Assembly (NCBI GenBank): GCA_025201345.1
Contig: JAIXMG010000023.1
Coordinates: forward strand, 186,001-250,000
Origin: Thamnidium elegans
Taxonomy: Eukaryota > Mucoromycota > Mucoromycetes > Mucorales > Mucoraceae
Direction of reading: 5' to 3'
Length of the DNA: 64,000 nucleotides
Shown here: one piece after another, positions 1 to 14,701 of the stretch
Position numbering within the stretch: position 1 is the first letter of the stretch
Layout of the letters: every line of letters starts with the position of its first letter
Translations under genes and position numbers: made by a program
Notes under the pieces: generated by a model
Databases searched by the model: none
The model's input: only the letters and a program-made list of their open reading frames with translations
What the model was told of the DNA's origin: nothing

Positions 1-1138
1 TTCTACAAGTGTATTGACTGTAGAAGAACGCCATGAGATCATCAGGACACCGCAGATAGTGATAGTTACACCCAACATAACCAATAATAGCTGCCACCAT
101 CTTAATCTATCCCATTGATCGTAATAGACTAAGCCGTTAAATAAGCAGGATACGTTGAATGTACAAGACGAAAGCGGAATTAAAATAACAGTATCACAAA
201 ATTGTAAACCTTTGTTTAAATAATACAACTATAACAATAAAAGAAGATGAGACAAAAGCAGGAGAATAACAATAACTAACTAACCTGTAATATAGCAGTT
301 ACAATCATCATCACTAAAAGTATCCAAGTTAAAGCATGATTCAATTGATTCTTATGTTGAACCACAGTTAAAAGTATTAATTCCAATCCACTCTTTGCAA
401 ACAGTATGGATTGACTACTAATGTTTCCAGACAGTACACCAAAACTGATACCGATATACTTTTTAAGGTCTTGCATACTAACCCATTTCCCAACAAATTT
501 ACCTATATTGTTTGGTTGTAACGTAGCGGATTCCATCAGGTGATACAATCGTTCAAAATAATGGGTGGTTAATAGGCCAGTCAATATGATGAACTCTAAA
601 ATACTAAAGTAGGCAATAAACGCAGGCTTCTTGTAGAGTCTGATTAAATCATCTATATCGTGGTCTGGTTCAGGTATAACACCAAATAAACCAACTAGTA
701 ATGCACCAATGACAATTAAACATGTGCCTATCATTTACACTTGTTTAATAATAATAAAAAAAAAAAATGAATTTTTATTTTACCTATTACTGTCTTTTTT
801 AAGAATGGGTCACCTAGTACAATTTTAGCCGCAATTGCATTAAACACAAGACCCATTGCTCCGATAGGAGCTAATATGACAATTGGCAAATATCCAATAG
901 AGAAAATTGAACCGATAATGTTTGCAACAAGAAAGGTAGTAAAACTTGTTACCCACAGAGGTCTTTTAAAGGAGTTTTTGCGCAGTTCAAGAGCTAGTTT
1001 GTCATTTAAAAGGTGGGACTTTCTTTGAAATGCCATTGCAAATGCTTGAACTAGATTAGTTATAACTGAAACTCCAATACCAATCCAAAATTCTTTTGTG
1101 TAGGCTTTATCCCTATCATCTATTGTTAGTAAATGCAT
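1..1138 (-). CDS. NIPA-type magnesium transporter, C-terminus cut by window edge
   Basis: Membrane protein of the NIPA/DUF803 family, which moves Mg2+ across membranes; the family is related to drug/metabolite transporters. Visible exons are 784-1138, 285-727 and <1-228, joined at good GT-AG sites in matching phase. The N-terminus (WIGIGVSVITNLVQAFAMAF) is the first helix. It is followed by several hydrophobic helices, and the family's conserved PIGAMGLVFNAIAAK segment lies at the end of exon 1. Exon 3 reads LYYLNKGLQFCDTVILIPLS, matching the family's late helices. The start is the ATG at 1138, since the reading frame begins cleanly there. The last helices and stop lie outside the window. Family assignment is secure; the ion is inferred from the family. 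Confidence 0.85.
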
Positions 1139-1283
1139 TTTTATATATGTATATATATTCGCAGTGAAAAGAAGAAGAAAAAGAGAAGAAATAAAATACT
1201 TTTTTTTTTATATAATTTTTTTTTTTTTTTTTTTTTTTTTGAGGAAAATAAGCCTTTATTATTTGATTGGTTTGAGCTAATTT

Positions 1284-2355
1284 TTATGTTGTGGATGGAG
1301 AAGGAGGAAGAAGTGTTTGTTGAGCTTCTTCTAATTGCTCATCGGGAGCACTAAAGATCGTATCACTGTAACTATTTGTATTTTCTTCTTGTTCAACAAC
1401 CTTATCGTTCTTTCTTCTAGGAATCCTATGTAATAATCCATATCCAACATCACAGCCTAATGATCCATTTCCTCCCCATTCATGATTAGGAACAATAATA
1501 CACTATTTGAATTCTAATCAGCATTTACTTCGTATTGTATATATATATATATATATATATTTACTGCTACTCACTTCTCTGCAGCTATCCCATTCTGAAT
1601 TATAAAGATAAATTCTTAGTGGTTTTCCAAGGTACTCTTCAACCAATGTATAAAAATCATCTTCGGTTCTTAATGTCATGTGTGGACTGCCTATAATATA
1701 ATCAGAATAAGGAATGATACCTGCCATTTCTGCTGGTGAGTTAGGAGATACGTCTAACACGTGCCATACATTCTCTCCAGCTCTTTCAAATGAACAAAAC
1801 CGAATAGAGCAGCCTATTTGTGTATAGTTAATATTTTATCTCTCTTTTTGAACACACTCTATATACCTATTAAACTTTTTTCATTTGGATCGTCAGGATG
1901 CCAATCTTTGCTCGGTGTTAATGTAATTTCTACACGCAAAAAAAAACAACAACAACTTAGTGCATATACAAAAAAGGTTTTCCATATTTGTATATAAAAA
2001 AAAAAGTTACCACGAAAAGATTGTTCTTTACTAGAATAAACACCTATCGGTAAAGGTTTTCCTTCATATTCTTGTAATGTAGTCAGTAGAGTTTGACTAT
2101 CACCGTTATTCTATTTTTTTAATTAGCCAAAAAAAAAGTAACGACATAAATGACAAATATATTACTTACAAGTGGAATGCCATTGATATTAACAATATAA
2201 TCAAAAAACTGTTCAATTCCTGCTTCAAAAGCGGGAGAATTCTCCTTGACCTATGAACGCGTAAGTTTTGACAGGTAATATGAGTGTTTCATACTTTTTA
2301 CCTTTAGTACATGGAAGCCATACTGCCCTTGTTCAGAACTCTGCGCTCCTCCCAT
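1284..2355 (-). CDS. GRASP55/65-type Golgi reassembly stacking protein
   Basis: Peripheral Golgi protein with two atypical PDZ domains (GRASP domain), used in Golgi organisation and unconventional secretion. Six exons: 2302-2355, 2170-2250, 2011-2110, 1867-1929, 1575-1813, 1284-1502 (251 aa). The protein starts [18 protein letters not shown]; Gly2 with Ser6 fits N-myristoylation, as in other GRASPs. PDZ1 covers about residues 12-90 ([18 protein letters not shown]). PDZ2 follows ([19 protein letters not shown]), then the hallmark [12 protein letters not shown] near residue 215. The fungal form is short: the C-terminal serine/proline-rich tail of animal proteins is reduced to about 30 residues. 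It is divergent from the HTH-SANT gene, with 432 bp between start codons. Assignment is secure. Confidence 0.93.
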
Positions 2356-2787
2356 TTACAATATATATATAAAAAAAGAAAAAGGAAAAAGAAGTGATTG
2401 AAAGCCAGAATTCTTTAATGCTTTTTTGAACACAAAAAAATAAAAAAAAAAATATACAATTTTAAATGATTAGGGTAAAAGCGTCCGCTCCCTTTTTTTT
2501 TGTGTGTGTATGTGCGTGTATTTATATTTAAGCATTGAACTTAAAAGCCTAGAATAGTCCGAATACCAAAAAGGAGAGAGAAAGGAAATAACAATAAAAG
2601 CGTATATATAAAATGCAGAAAGGGGGGGGGGGAGTGAGAGAATAAAAAATAATACATTTTTTATATGAGCCAATAAGAATGACAGTTTTATTTCTCCTTT
2701 TTATATATGTAGTATATAATATACAAAAAAAATCAGCTGCAACCCTATATATTCCTTTCTTTCTTTTTCTTTTTTTTTTTTCATCTC

Positions 2788-3677
2788 ATGGCAAAAACTA
2801 AAATACGAGATTCACCAGAAGCTAAACGTTGGCTTATTGTCGGAGCTTACCAAGCTGGCGCAACCGAAAAGCATGTTGCAAGAATATCAGGACTTTCGAA
2901 AACCGCTGTTCGTAATATAATATTGAACTATCAACGTACTGGTACACCATGTATACCAAAAAAGATACCTAACAAAAGTATATATAAAATTAAATTGCAT
3001 ACAAAAAAAAATAAATAAAAATATTTACCGTTACAATCTTCTTTTTTTTTAGTTAAGCAAAAGTTAGTGGTAGAATATGATGATAATGGAGAAATAATTG
3101 ATACGGATGATGAAGTAGAAGAACCAGTCGTGAAAAAGAAAGCAATAAGAAAGAAACAATTAGTGACAACAAAAGATATTATAAATTACGCTATGGATCA
3201 AATGCGAATAACGGACAATAACCATATCAATGTGAGTACACAAAACTTGCTAGTAGAAAAAGAAAAGGTAAAATATATATGTTTATATGTTTGTATATAA
3301 AAATATTTATGTATTCAAAAAATATATATATATATATAAAGTCACCAACGCCTTCATGGCACAAATACCATCAACATCATCATCATCAACAACAACAACA
3401 ACAACAAAATAATACCCAACAACAACAATCATCAAAAACACGATTACAACCACTTTCCAAATTTGATCAAGATATTCGTGGATACGAACTATGGACACAT
3501 GACGATGATATGCTTTTATTAAGCCATGTACTTCATCATTTGCACGGTGGTGGTTGGAATGAACTAGAAGTAAGATTCGAGGGAAGACATTCTGCTAGGC
3601 TCTGTTATGATCGATGGAAACACTTAAAGTCTTTATTATTGAAAGGTATTACCGATAAACCTCATACGCCTTGGTAA
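2788..3677 (+). CDS. HTH (transposase-like) plus SANT/Myb-like DNA-binding protein
   Basis: Probable DNA-binding protein. Three exons: 2788-2977, 3053-3267, 3342-3677. The N-terminal 65 residues form a homeodomain-like helix-turn-helix (EAKRWLIVGAYQAGATEKHV, then SGLSKTAVRNIILNYQRTG) like those that open Tc1/mariner and IS630-type transposases. There is no DDE catalytic domain. An acidic and then basic linker follows, then a His/Gln-rich run at 3373-3430. The C-terminal 60 residues hold a Myb/SANT-like module (WTHDDDMLLLSHVLHH, with WNELEVRFEGRHSARLCYDRW). The gene converges on the PX gene, with 76 bp between stops. It could be a domesticated transposase-derived regulator; that is inference. 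Whether it acts as a regulator is unknown. Confidence 0.75.
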
Positions 3678-3683
3678 AAGCAT

Positions 3684-3720
<37 letters not shown>

Positions 3721-3753
3721 AAACCATATATCATTTTATTATTATTATTATAA

Positions 3754-6259
3754 TTATTGCATAATGTTTTGAACATGCTTAACAAATGTAGGTGCAATCG
3801 TTGGAATAAGTACAAGTTTAGGACGAACAATAGTGTATTCATGAGCAGCAAGGTTATCATCATCATCACCATCATCATCATCTCCGCTTTCATAATCAAT
3901 TTCAACCATATCATTCAAGACACCAATGACTTCTTTGTTCTCAGGTAAAAAGTTAAATATTTCTTCATTATCAGCAAGATCAGTACTGGTCATCATCTTT
4001 TGACGTTTACGTTCCAAATGTCTTTGTTTACGGCTGTAATGGTATGCACATAACGCATCAATTTCTTGCTTCAATACACCAATATCATCACCAGTAATAC
4101 CAGCTTCCTTGGTGATTTGTTCAATATCAATACGAGTAGGAATACCGTGAGAAACAAATGCAAATAAGGAATCAACATAACCTAACAAGTTATCAAATAA
4201 CTTGCTTTGATCTTGAGCATGTACGTTATGAACAAATTGATAGAATTTAGCTTCATGGTTCTTGACAAGGTCAATAAAGGGTTGTGCGGTATTGGTCGCA
4301 TCTTCTACATCCAATTTATCAATAATCTCAATCAAGTCATTGACGAACGCTGCAACGTGACCAATGGTATCACCAATATTAGCTGCCTTATAGACTTGAG
4401 CTAAAGGCTCATAAAAGATAGCAAACAGATCCTTGATCAAATCACCTGTGACACCTTGGAAGACAAGAGACATCATTAACTCTTGTTCTTGCTTACGAGC
4501 ATAAAGAATCCATAACTTGTAAAGGTCTTCTACCAACCTACGAGATTCGGCCTTATCGGGTTGGTTAGCAAATGCTACCTTGATGATTTGTTGAGGGGAT
4601 AAAACAGGTTCAATAGCAGGATTCTTTAATAATTCAAGGGTTTCTTGAATTGGACTGGTCTTGCCCAATTCTAAACTAGCAGGTTTATCGCTTTTCACTG
4701 CGTTGCATACCTTTTGACAAAGCGGTGGGTCGTTGATTTTAAGTTCAAGTTCTTCAATATCTTTTTGCATATCTTTCGTTTGTTCATTCATGTTTGACAA
4801 CATGATTCTACACATAAAAGAGTAGGTAAGTAAATAATAAACACATGTTCTATGTGTTTTTTTTTTACCTTTGGAAAAGACTTTTACCGCCAAAAGGTTG
4901 AGCCAAGAATAAATCTAAAACACCCTTGACCATAGAAAATGGGTTGGAAAGTTTCAAGATTTGAGCAATGGTACGATAAGGCATTAAAGAATGAGTACGT
5001 TTTAAATTAGCGGTATTTTCAACCGATCTATCTGAAGTAACAAACTGTGTATGAAGTACAAAAGCAAAGCTAATAACAAATAATTGATTAGAATAAACAA
5101 TATATATAAATAAAACAAGTTAACTTTACTTGATTCTACCCCATTCAAATGCCTTTTGTAACTCAATAGGCAATTTATCAATAGTCTCTGTTGTCTTGAT
5201 AATCTCAAAGATCTCAATTAACCCATTAGGTTTCATAATCTGTGTCTTCAACATATCCAACAACCCATCCAACTCTACAATCTTTTTATCCACTTGTTCA
5301 CGGAACCTCTTTTCTTCATCCGAACGGTTTTGATCCATCTTTTGACGCATATCAGCATCTTTTTGTTCAGCAGGAGTTAACTGTAAGGAATCATTTAAAA
5401 GGAAATCCCGAAAGATATCCGAGTTAGCCACCAAGGGTTCAGCACACAACCTGCGCAAGAAGGAACGTAACATGATACGGTCTTTTTCACGGTGCAAGTG
5501 TTGACTTTCGTTGTTGGTAGCGTCACGAGCTTTCGAGGGAACGCTAGGTAACTCCAAGGTAGGAAAAGCTAATTTAAGATCATCTCGGAGTTGACGGAAC
5601 TGGCCATGACGTCTTGCAACATAGACAGTAGGAACTGGGTCTTGTCCTTCGGCAACTACTAAATTGGTCTCGATAATAAATTCAGAGTGCAAGTGTTGAC
5701 GAATTGTACGTACTTCTCTGACGTCTCTGACTGTAACTACGTTTAAGCGTAAGCCGTTTAGCCCAATCCATTCCAAATACGTCTCTTCACTTTCAAGGTG
5801 AGTTAAATTTAATTTGCCAACTAAAGAATCTTCGTCTAGTCCTCCTTTTTCTTTTGGAGCTAATAAATCAATACTTTCTTCTTTTCCTTGTACAGTCTTG
5901 ATACTAGCCGAAAGAGAAATAATCAACAACTTTTCAATCTTGTAAAGTAAAACACGTCTTTGAGAATCACGAGCAGATTTAGGTGCGTAATTATCCAGTT
6001 TTAATTTACTGTATTCATCGAGAAATGATTGTAGTTTAATCCAAAAATCATTTTCGTTACCATTTTTAAGCAGAGGAAATTTCAAGATAAAGTTTTGAGT
6101 AAGGTATTGTAAGAATGGATATTCTTTGGTTGTCTCGGCTGTAGGCTGAACTAAACTAGAGAGTTGTGTAGATTTCTTAATACTTTCTACTTCTTTATCT
6201 AATTGTTGAGAGATAAGCTCTCGCTTAAAATAATGAAGCTGTTGAGGGTTCAAGTCCAT
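3754..6259 (-). CDS. PX/PXB-domain protein with DUF3818, Ypr097w-like
   Basis: Large phosphoinositide-binding-type protein of the fungal PXB-PX-DUF3818 family (yeast Ypr097w). Exons 5130-6259, 4869-5069 and 3754-4807, joined in phase (about 794 aa). The first about 150 residues (MDLNPQQLHYFKRELISQQL onward) are the PX-associated region. The PX fold is around residues 180-300, with VYVARRHGQFRQLRDDLKLAFP as the core and the typical lipid-contact basic residues. A coiled region comes next, then the DUF3818 half with LSNPFSMVKGVLDLFLAQPF and GGKSLFQRIMLSN. An acidic Gly/Asp/Asn patch lies close to the C-terminus. Yeast relatives work in intracellular lipid distribution; function here is inferred from the family only. 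Confidence 0.85.
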
Positions 6260-7227
6260 TTTTTTTTTTTGTAAAAATAGAAAGAAAAAAAAGGGGAATC
6301 TTATTTATAAAAAAAGACGTAATTGTGTATTTCGTTTTATTTGCGCCGCTTAAACAAAAAAGGTGTAGTACACAAGCCCATTTACCCGTCTCTTCTTGGG
6401 AAACCTTTTGTATGTAAGCGAGTCAAGTGTTATTGTAGATAATAAGTGCAAACTGACGATACTATTTACCGTTTTCCTCGCAAAAATTCATTTTTTTGCC
6501 CTCAAAAATAACTATCTCTGACTAAAATCCGTTTATCCATTTCTTTGGAAAATGATATATTAATCATACCCATTATCTCTTTTTTTTTTAAAAAAAAAAA
6601 AAACCCCCCAAGTAGCGTCAAATGATTTCTTTTGAAAGGATGTATATACAACGATACTAGGGATAAAAAGTGTTTAATCCTATACGGAGGATATTTTTAA
6701 CATGTAAAATACACCACCATGATGATGACTAAATTTATTATGAATAAATAGGCTCCTTTCCTGTTGTCTCCGCAAAACAAATAAGGCTCGAAGATGAAAC
6801 CAAATGTGCGAGAAAAGAAGAAAAGAGGCTCAGGAATCGAACATTGACCTGGAACTGTTACATATATCTCACTGTTTCATAACCCACAAGAAAATATGTA
6901 CTTTCTAGGGTATGTGAAATTACGTTTGCCCAGTTCTATCACCAACAATGCTAGTTACAGCTTAAATTCATATTCAATTGACATACTCAAAAAAACGTTT
7001 GCTACGATCATGCTTTTCGATATTAAGGGTGATTATGATGAAAATTACTTTTTTTTTTTTATTCGATTTTTTAAAAAATAAAATTTTAACGGTAAAGCTG
7101 TTATAAAATAGTGTAAGTAGCTTTCAAAGCATTTATATATATATAAAAAAAAAAAAAAGAAAAAAAAAAGCTTTTTCCAGTACGTAAAACGTTTTTTTAG
7201 AACGGTTTTCAATTAAAAATAATGTAG

Positions 7228-7262
<35 letters not shown>

Positions 7263-7278
7263 ACTATTATTACATATA
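6260..7278. other. Gene-free spacer between PX gene promoter and SRPK 3' end
   Basis: No convincing coding region. It holds the promoter and 5' leader of the PX gene (left part) and the 3' flank of the kinase gene (right part). Present are a T9/A-run switch with C-run around 6580-6610 and a pure A run of about 33 at 7228-7260. A short ORF at 6896-7081 is AT-rich chance sequence. Confidence 0.6.
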
Positions 7279-9531
<2,253 letters not shown>

Positions 9532-10436
9532 ATGGGATCTGGATATTCTACAAAAAAATATAAAAGACTAAATATGATGGATCATGGTTCATTAAAACCA
9601 CTTGATTTGTATAATAAGAATGATGCGTATGATTTAACAACAGTACGAGAATTAATTTTATCAAAGAAGTTGGCACCGTTTTATAAAGGTATTTTATTAT
9701 AGTTAAAAGAAGAGAAATATATTTTTTAACAAGAAAAGTATAGGATTATCTAATCCGTTTGTTATACCTATTCGATTTAATAAAAAGCAAAAAGATTATA
9801 TGCTTTATTTGATGAATAAAGAAAAGAAATTATATGATAAGCTTTATAGCAATTCGGTAGAATGCCCTATTTGTTTTCTTGTAAGTAAAATAACGACTCG
9901 ATATATATATACTTTTTTTCTTATGCGTACTATTAGTTTTATCCTGCCAATATTAATTTTGCTCGTTGTTGCGACCAACCCATATGCACCGAATGTTTTG
10001 TGCAGATCAAAAGAGGGCCAGCTGATTACAATCACCCTTCTGCTTCAAATGTTGTATGTCCTTATTGCATGACTCCAAATTTTGGTATCATCTATCAAAC
10101 GACTTGTATTATTACAAATGAAAAAGTAGCTATCTCTACTACATCTGGTATTTCAGATACAAAAGATACAAAACGTAAAAGTATCGATTCAAATCATCCT
10201 GATGTCGTGCTTATTGGTAAATACAAATTTGTATATAATATAACATCATTTACTACATAGTAATATTATTTATAATAGACCATGTGATTAAACAGCATGA
10301 TAAAACTAGCTCACTACATCAATGGTTTAGAGCCAGTAGATCGCATGCTTCTATTGAACGATACTTGAATACTACTCGAGTACATGATATACAAGATTTG
10401 ATAGTTATCGAGTCAATGCATCAATCACTGATTTAA
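9532..10436 (+). CDS. Sip5-like zinc-binding protein
   Basis: Homologue of yeast Sip5, a protein linked to the Snf1 kinase/Reg1 phosphatase pathway. Exons 9532-9688, 9744-9880, 9937-10216, 10279-10436. The family's hallmark is present: VECPICFL, then NINFARCCDQPICTECFVQI, then VVCPYCMTPNFGIIYQ, giving a RING-like set of cysteine pairs across a conserved intron. The start MGSGYS has Gly2 and Ser6, fitting N-myristoylation. The protein is about 243 aa, shorter than the yeast one (about 490), mostly by loss of linkers. The end (IQDLIVIESMHQSLI) resembles a clipped ubiquitin-interacting helix. Family membership is firm; function is inferred. Confidence 0.87.
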
Positions 10437-10519
10437 TAAAACAAGTTACACCAGAAAAACAGTCCATTAAAGACTGAGAAAGAATTTTTTTTCTTGTGTA
10501 TTTTGTTTAAAGGGGATCT

Positions 10520-10555
<36 letters not shown>

Positions 10556-10590
10556 TCTTCCTCTTTCTATATCTTCTCTTTTAAAACAAA

Positions 10591-11050
10591 ATGTCTGTTA
10601 ATACCTTAGAACCTAGTGCAGGTAAACGTATTGCACTTCCCGTTCGTGTAGAACCTAAAGTATTCTTTGCAAATGAACGTACATTTTTATCTTGGTTAAA
10701 TTTCACGGTAGTATTGGGTGGATTAGCGATGGGTTTATTAAACTTTGGTGATCGTATCGGTCGTTTATCAGCTATCTTATTCACAGTAATTGCCATGGGT
10801 GTCATGCTTTATGCTTTATATACTTTCCATTGGAGAGCTACCAAGATTAGAAACAGAGAGGCTGCTCCTTATGATGATCGTGTTGGTCCTACTGTCTTAT
10901 GTATCTTTTTATTAGCAGCTGTATGCGTTAATTTCTACTGTAAGTTTACATACAAAAAAAAAAAAAAAAAAAAAAAAAAAAGAAAGAGTATGGGATTGTG
11001 TATTAATTGATATATGAATATATATAGTACGAATGGGTAATAAGCACTAG
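10591..11050 (+). CDS. VTC1: Vacuolar transporter chaperone subunit Vtc1
   Basis: Small membrane subunit of the VTC complex, which makes polyphosphate and passes it into the vacuole. Exons 10591-10939 and 11028-11050 (123 aa; the yeast protein is 129). Residues 20-45 hold the DUF202 signature ([20 protein letters not shown]), followed by three membrane helices ([46 protein letters not shown]). The tiny second exon supplies LRMGNKH and the stop; it follows a poly-A-rich intron. There is no SPX domain, as expected for the Vtc1 type. It converges on ALG14. A pure T run of about 33 lies in the 5' leader (10521-10553). Confidence 0.93.
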
Positions 11051-11243
11051 GCAAAAGAAAAAAAATTACTATAACTATAACTCATACCGAAACACATTAA
11101 TATATAACACATATAACACACTCGCACAAAAAAATTATGTCTAGTTTCAATTATTTTTTTTTTAATAATAAAAAAAAAAAAAGCGGTAAATGAAGAAATG
11201 TAAACCAATAATAAAAGATAGATTTTCCCCACGTGCATCATAT

Positions 11244-12127
11244 TTAAACAAGTATACCAAAGTATTCTGCTTTATTCAAAAGATGAGCAAGTTCAGGCCA
11301 CTGGACTAGAAATCGATCCATGAATAGATATAGTAGTTTTCCTGTTAATGAGAGACTGTCCACGCGCGCAAATGATTCGATATAAATCATTTCAATCTTT
11401 TTGATGCCAAATATCTACAATTTTTTTTCTCGTTTAAAAAACCGATTATCTCTTTTCTTTTTCTCTCTTTTTATTATAATCTCTTACCCTTGGTATATAA
11501 GCTAACATACAAATAGGTATACAACTACCAGGTCCATTACATATAATCTATTTTTTACATATGTTTATACCCAATTGATAGAATTATTTCTTTTTTTTTT
11601 GTACTTACTAAATCAGGCCTGGTTTTAATTAATACTTTTGTCGATGTCAAAAGTGCCAATATCATTGTCCATGGTACAGTTGTCAGACTTTGTCCCACTT
11701 TTCTCGCTCTTGGTATTTCATAAATCTCAAACGATCCCTTTTTCTTTATTGTTTCAGTACACAACATTTATATTTGGTTCTTGTATTACCTTGTTTAAAC
11801 CTTGTTCATATACAATTGCCTTCTCTTTACTCAGAGTATCTGTATTAGCTAAAATGTAACTTCTAGGTGTATATCTTGTTGGATCTAGTGATTTCACCAG
11901 TTGTAACATTTCTGCTGTATGTCCACCTAATACATATTTTTTTAGTTTTTTTCAACTTTTTTTTTTTTTTTTTTTTTTTTTTTACCTGAGCCTAAAAATA
12001 TACTGGTTTTACATGGTTTGGTCCTATTTTGTTTCTTTACAAGTTTAGTACGGTTTGGTAAAACAAGGTAAAGCCGTGTTAGAAACAAGATGAGGGCTGT
12101 AATAAAAAGAATCAATGTACTTGACAT
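11244..12127 (-). CDS. ALG14: Alg14, UDP-GlcNAc transferase membrane-anchor subunit
   Basis: Recruits the catalytic Alg13 to the ER face for the second step of dolichol-linked oligosaccharide synthesis (adding the second GlcNAc). Five exons: 11986-12127, 11790-11926, 11609-11743, 11488-11547, 11244-11414 (214 aa, the usual size). The N-terminal helix (STLILFITALILFLTRLYLV) is the anchor. The glycine-rich GSGGHTAEMLQLV loop follows, then RYTPRSYILANTD, IPRARKVGQS, IICNGPGSCIPICM and the C-terminal ESFARVDSLSLTGKLLY and FLVQWPEL. The last residues (YFGILV) match the tail known to dock Alg13. It starts only 98 bp after the end of LCB2 on the same strand. Confidence 0.94.
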
Positions 12128-12225
12128 GTACTTTCTAAATGGTTTTAAAAAAGAGTAAAAAAGAATATATTTTATTTTTTTTATTTGCCGCGTTATTATG
12201 TACATTTTTTTTTTTTTTTATATTT

Positions 12226-14341
12226 TTAAACTGATTTGAATTTTAACATGAGAATATCGCCCACTTCGCTAATATCATGAATTGCTTTATCAAGGTCTTC
12301 TCTTGTATGTGCAGATGATATACAGAACCGAGCTCTTGAACTAATAATGGGTGTAGCTGGGTAACCGACTACAACAATAGCGATACCTCGTTTTAACATT
12401 TCTCTAGAAAATGCACTTTTTTTTTTACAGTAAAATTAGTTCATTTTCGTATACGTGTATGCTTGAGAACTTACGAGATTTTAGCAGGATTAAATAATAA
12501 TAATGGTATAACAGGACTTCCTTCATCGCCATAAACAATAAATCCTAATTTTCTTAATGCGTTTGCGAAGTAACGAGAATTTTCTGCCAAGTCATGAATA
12601 CGTTTTACACCATCGTCCGTACCATCCTCACCCCTAAAAAAAAAAAAAAAATCATAATTAGAAACAAGCTGCAATAAAAAGAAAGCGGCAAAAAAACTTA
12701 CCTGATGATACCCATACTAGAACTCACTTGCTGAATAATAGGCGGCGACATGGTCTCAGCATACAAAAACGCATGATTCTTTACTCTCAAATGATCAATT
12801 ACATTTTTATCACCAGCGATATACCCACCAGCAGCGCCGAAAGATTTAGTAAACGTACCCATCATAATATCCACATGCTTTGGATTGATACCATAGAAAT
12901 CACAGACACCGCCGCCATTTTCTCCAAGGGCACCAATAGAATGTGCTTCATCAACATACAAATAAAACTTGAATTCTTGCTTTAACTTAATCAGTTCAGG
13001 TAAATTAACAATAGAACCTTCCATAGAGTATAAACCCTCTACTATAATCACAATTTTTTTCCAAGGGCGGTGGGTTCTGGGTTGACCTTGTGAGATGACT
13101 TCGCGTAATAAGTTTCGTAAATCGATCATGTTGTTATGTTTAAAAACACGTACGGAAGCACCTGATAAACGTACGCCAAAGATAATTGAACTGTGGTTAA
13201 GTTCGTCACTAATAACTAAACAACCCTAATAAATTATATTTAAAAATTAATACTTTGCTCCCCCCCCCTTATTTTTTTTTTGACAGGTTTGTTACCTTGC
13301 CAACAAGAGATGGAATGGTAGTAGAGTTTGTTGCAAATCCCATGGATACAATAATTGAGTCTTCTTTTCCGACAAAGTTGGCGACTTTCTTTTCCAAGTT
13401 GCGATGTATATCAAGCGTACCTGCTTCCATACGAGTACTGCCGCTACTGACTCCGTATTCTTTTACACAATCTTCGACTTGATCTGCACAGAATCCTTCA
13501 TTTTGTGCAAATCCTAAATAGTTATACGATGAAAAGTTGATTGCTTCCATCTTTTTTCCTGTTAATCTAGATTACGCTTTAATAAAAAGAATAATTCCAA
13601 ATGTTCAAGTTTGCAAGTGGTTTACCTAAATGTCATGTTGAAATCTTTTGATTCTCTTTCTAAAATAGTAATCGTTCTACCTGGTACACCTGTACTAGGT
13701 CTATTCCAACAATCCCTAAACTAATGTTTTAGCCAAACAAAAAACGTAAAAAAAAAATATATATATATACTCAAGAATAAAAGCTAGTTTTACCTAATAC
13801 GTAAATACATGCGTCTCGTATAAAACGAATCAAAATCAGATACCAAAGGAGCATACCCTTCACTCATTCTTAAATGAGCATACTCTTTCCGTTTAAACAT
13901 TTTTCCCATAATATCTCGTACATGCCCAAACAAGATCAAAACGAAATAATTTAAATAAGTGGATACCAGAACAAATAATGGTGCTGCTTCAATCTTTTGT
14001 TCAAAGTCTTCGTATTTTCTTTGAGCGGCAGCAATTGAGTTTCTTCTCTGTGCAGGTGTTAAACTAGGTACCTTCATTCTTTCAATATCTAAACCGTCGG
14101 CGGATAGACATAAATCAGCAGAGGATTTAGGTGTAGGTAGAGCTAAAGCAGGTTGTGACTTTACAGGGTAAGCGGAAGACACTGAGTAGGCTCGTCTGGT
14201 TCGTTTGACTAGGTTGGAAAACGAAAAGGCACGCTGTCTTGTACTGGGTTGAATACCTTCTACAGCTATAGTAGGTACTGATGGTGGCGCTAGTTGTTGT
14301 TGAGAGGTCGTTTGTGACCGAGACAATGTTGGTTGTGCCAT
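12226..14341 (-). CDS. LCB2: Serine palmitoyltransferase subunit Lcb2
   Basis: Catalytic PLP subunit of serine palmitoyltransferase, condensing serine with palmitoyl-CoA as the first step of sphingolipid synthesis at the ER. Six exons: 13794-14341, 13626-13715, 13296-13566, 12702-13225, 12475-12633, 12226-12415 (593 aa). A basic, serine-rich leader precedes a membrane segment ([20 protein letters not shown]). The aminotransferase core follows: [41 protein letters not shown] and the PLP lysine in [16 protein letters not shown]. The end ([20 protein letters not shown]) is typical. It shares its strand with ALG14, 98 bp downstream; separate transcripts are likely but unproven. Confidence 0.95.
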
Positions 14342-14701
14342 CTCTTTCTTTTTTTTTTTCTAAAAAAACAAAAAAAAAAAAAAAAAAAGATAAAAGAGAA
14401 GAGAGAAAATAGAAACAAATTAGGTTTCTTACCAATTAAAAAAAAAAGTTTTTGTGAAACAAACCTGTCGTTTATGGTTTAGTCTTTTCACTGGGTTTTA
14501 AAAAGGCTAAGCAAATGTGTATGTACGATCTATGCTTTATGGTGTTTATAAGTTTTATGTTTATTGGTATCAATTAATTTATGTGGCTATTTAATTTATT
14601 AAGCGTACATTATGTAGTGGTATGTTTTGTAGTGGTATGTTTTGTAGTAATAATGTTATGATTTTTGTTTTTATTGTCGTCGTCCTAGTCCACCTTAACA
14701 T

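Noticed and set aside
6815..6850. tRNA-like T-arm on the minus strand (GTTCGATTCC)
   Set aside because: The flanking bases do not form the five-pair T stem and no A box or cloverleaf is found upstream.
14602..14650. Short tandem copies of GTAGTGGTATGTTTT
   Set aside because: Only two to three copies in a 3' flank; no link to a function.
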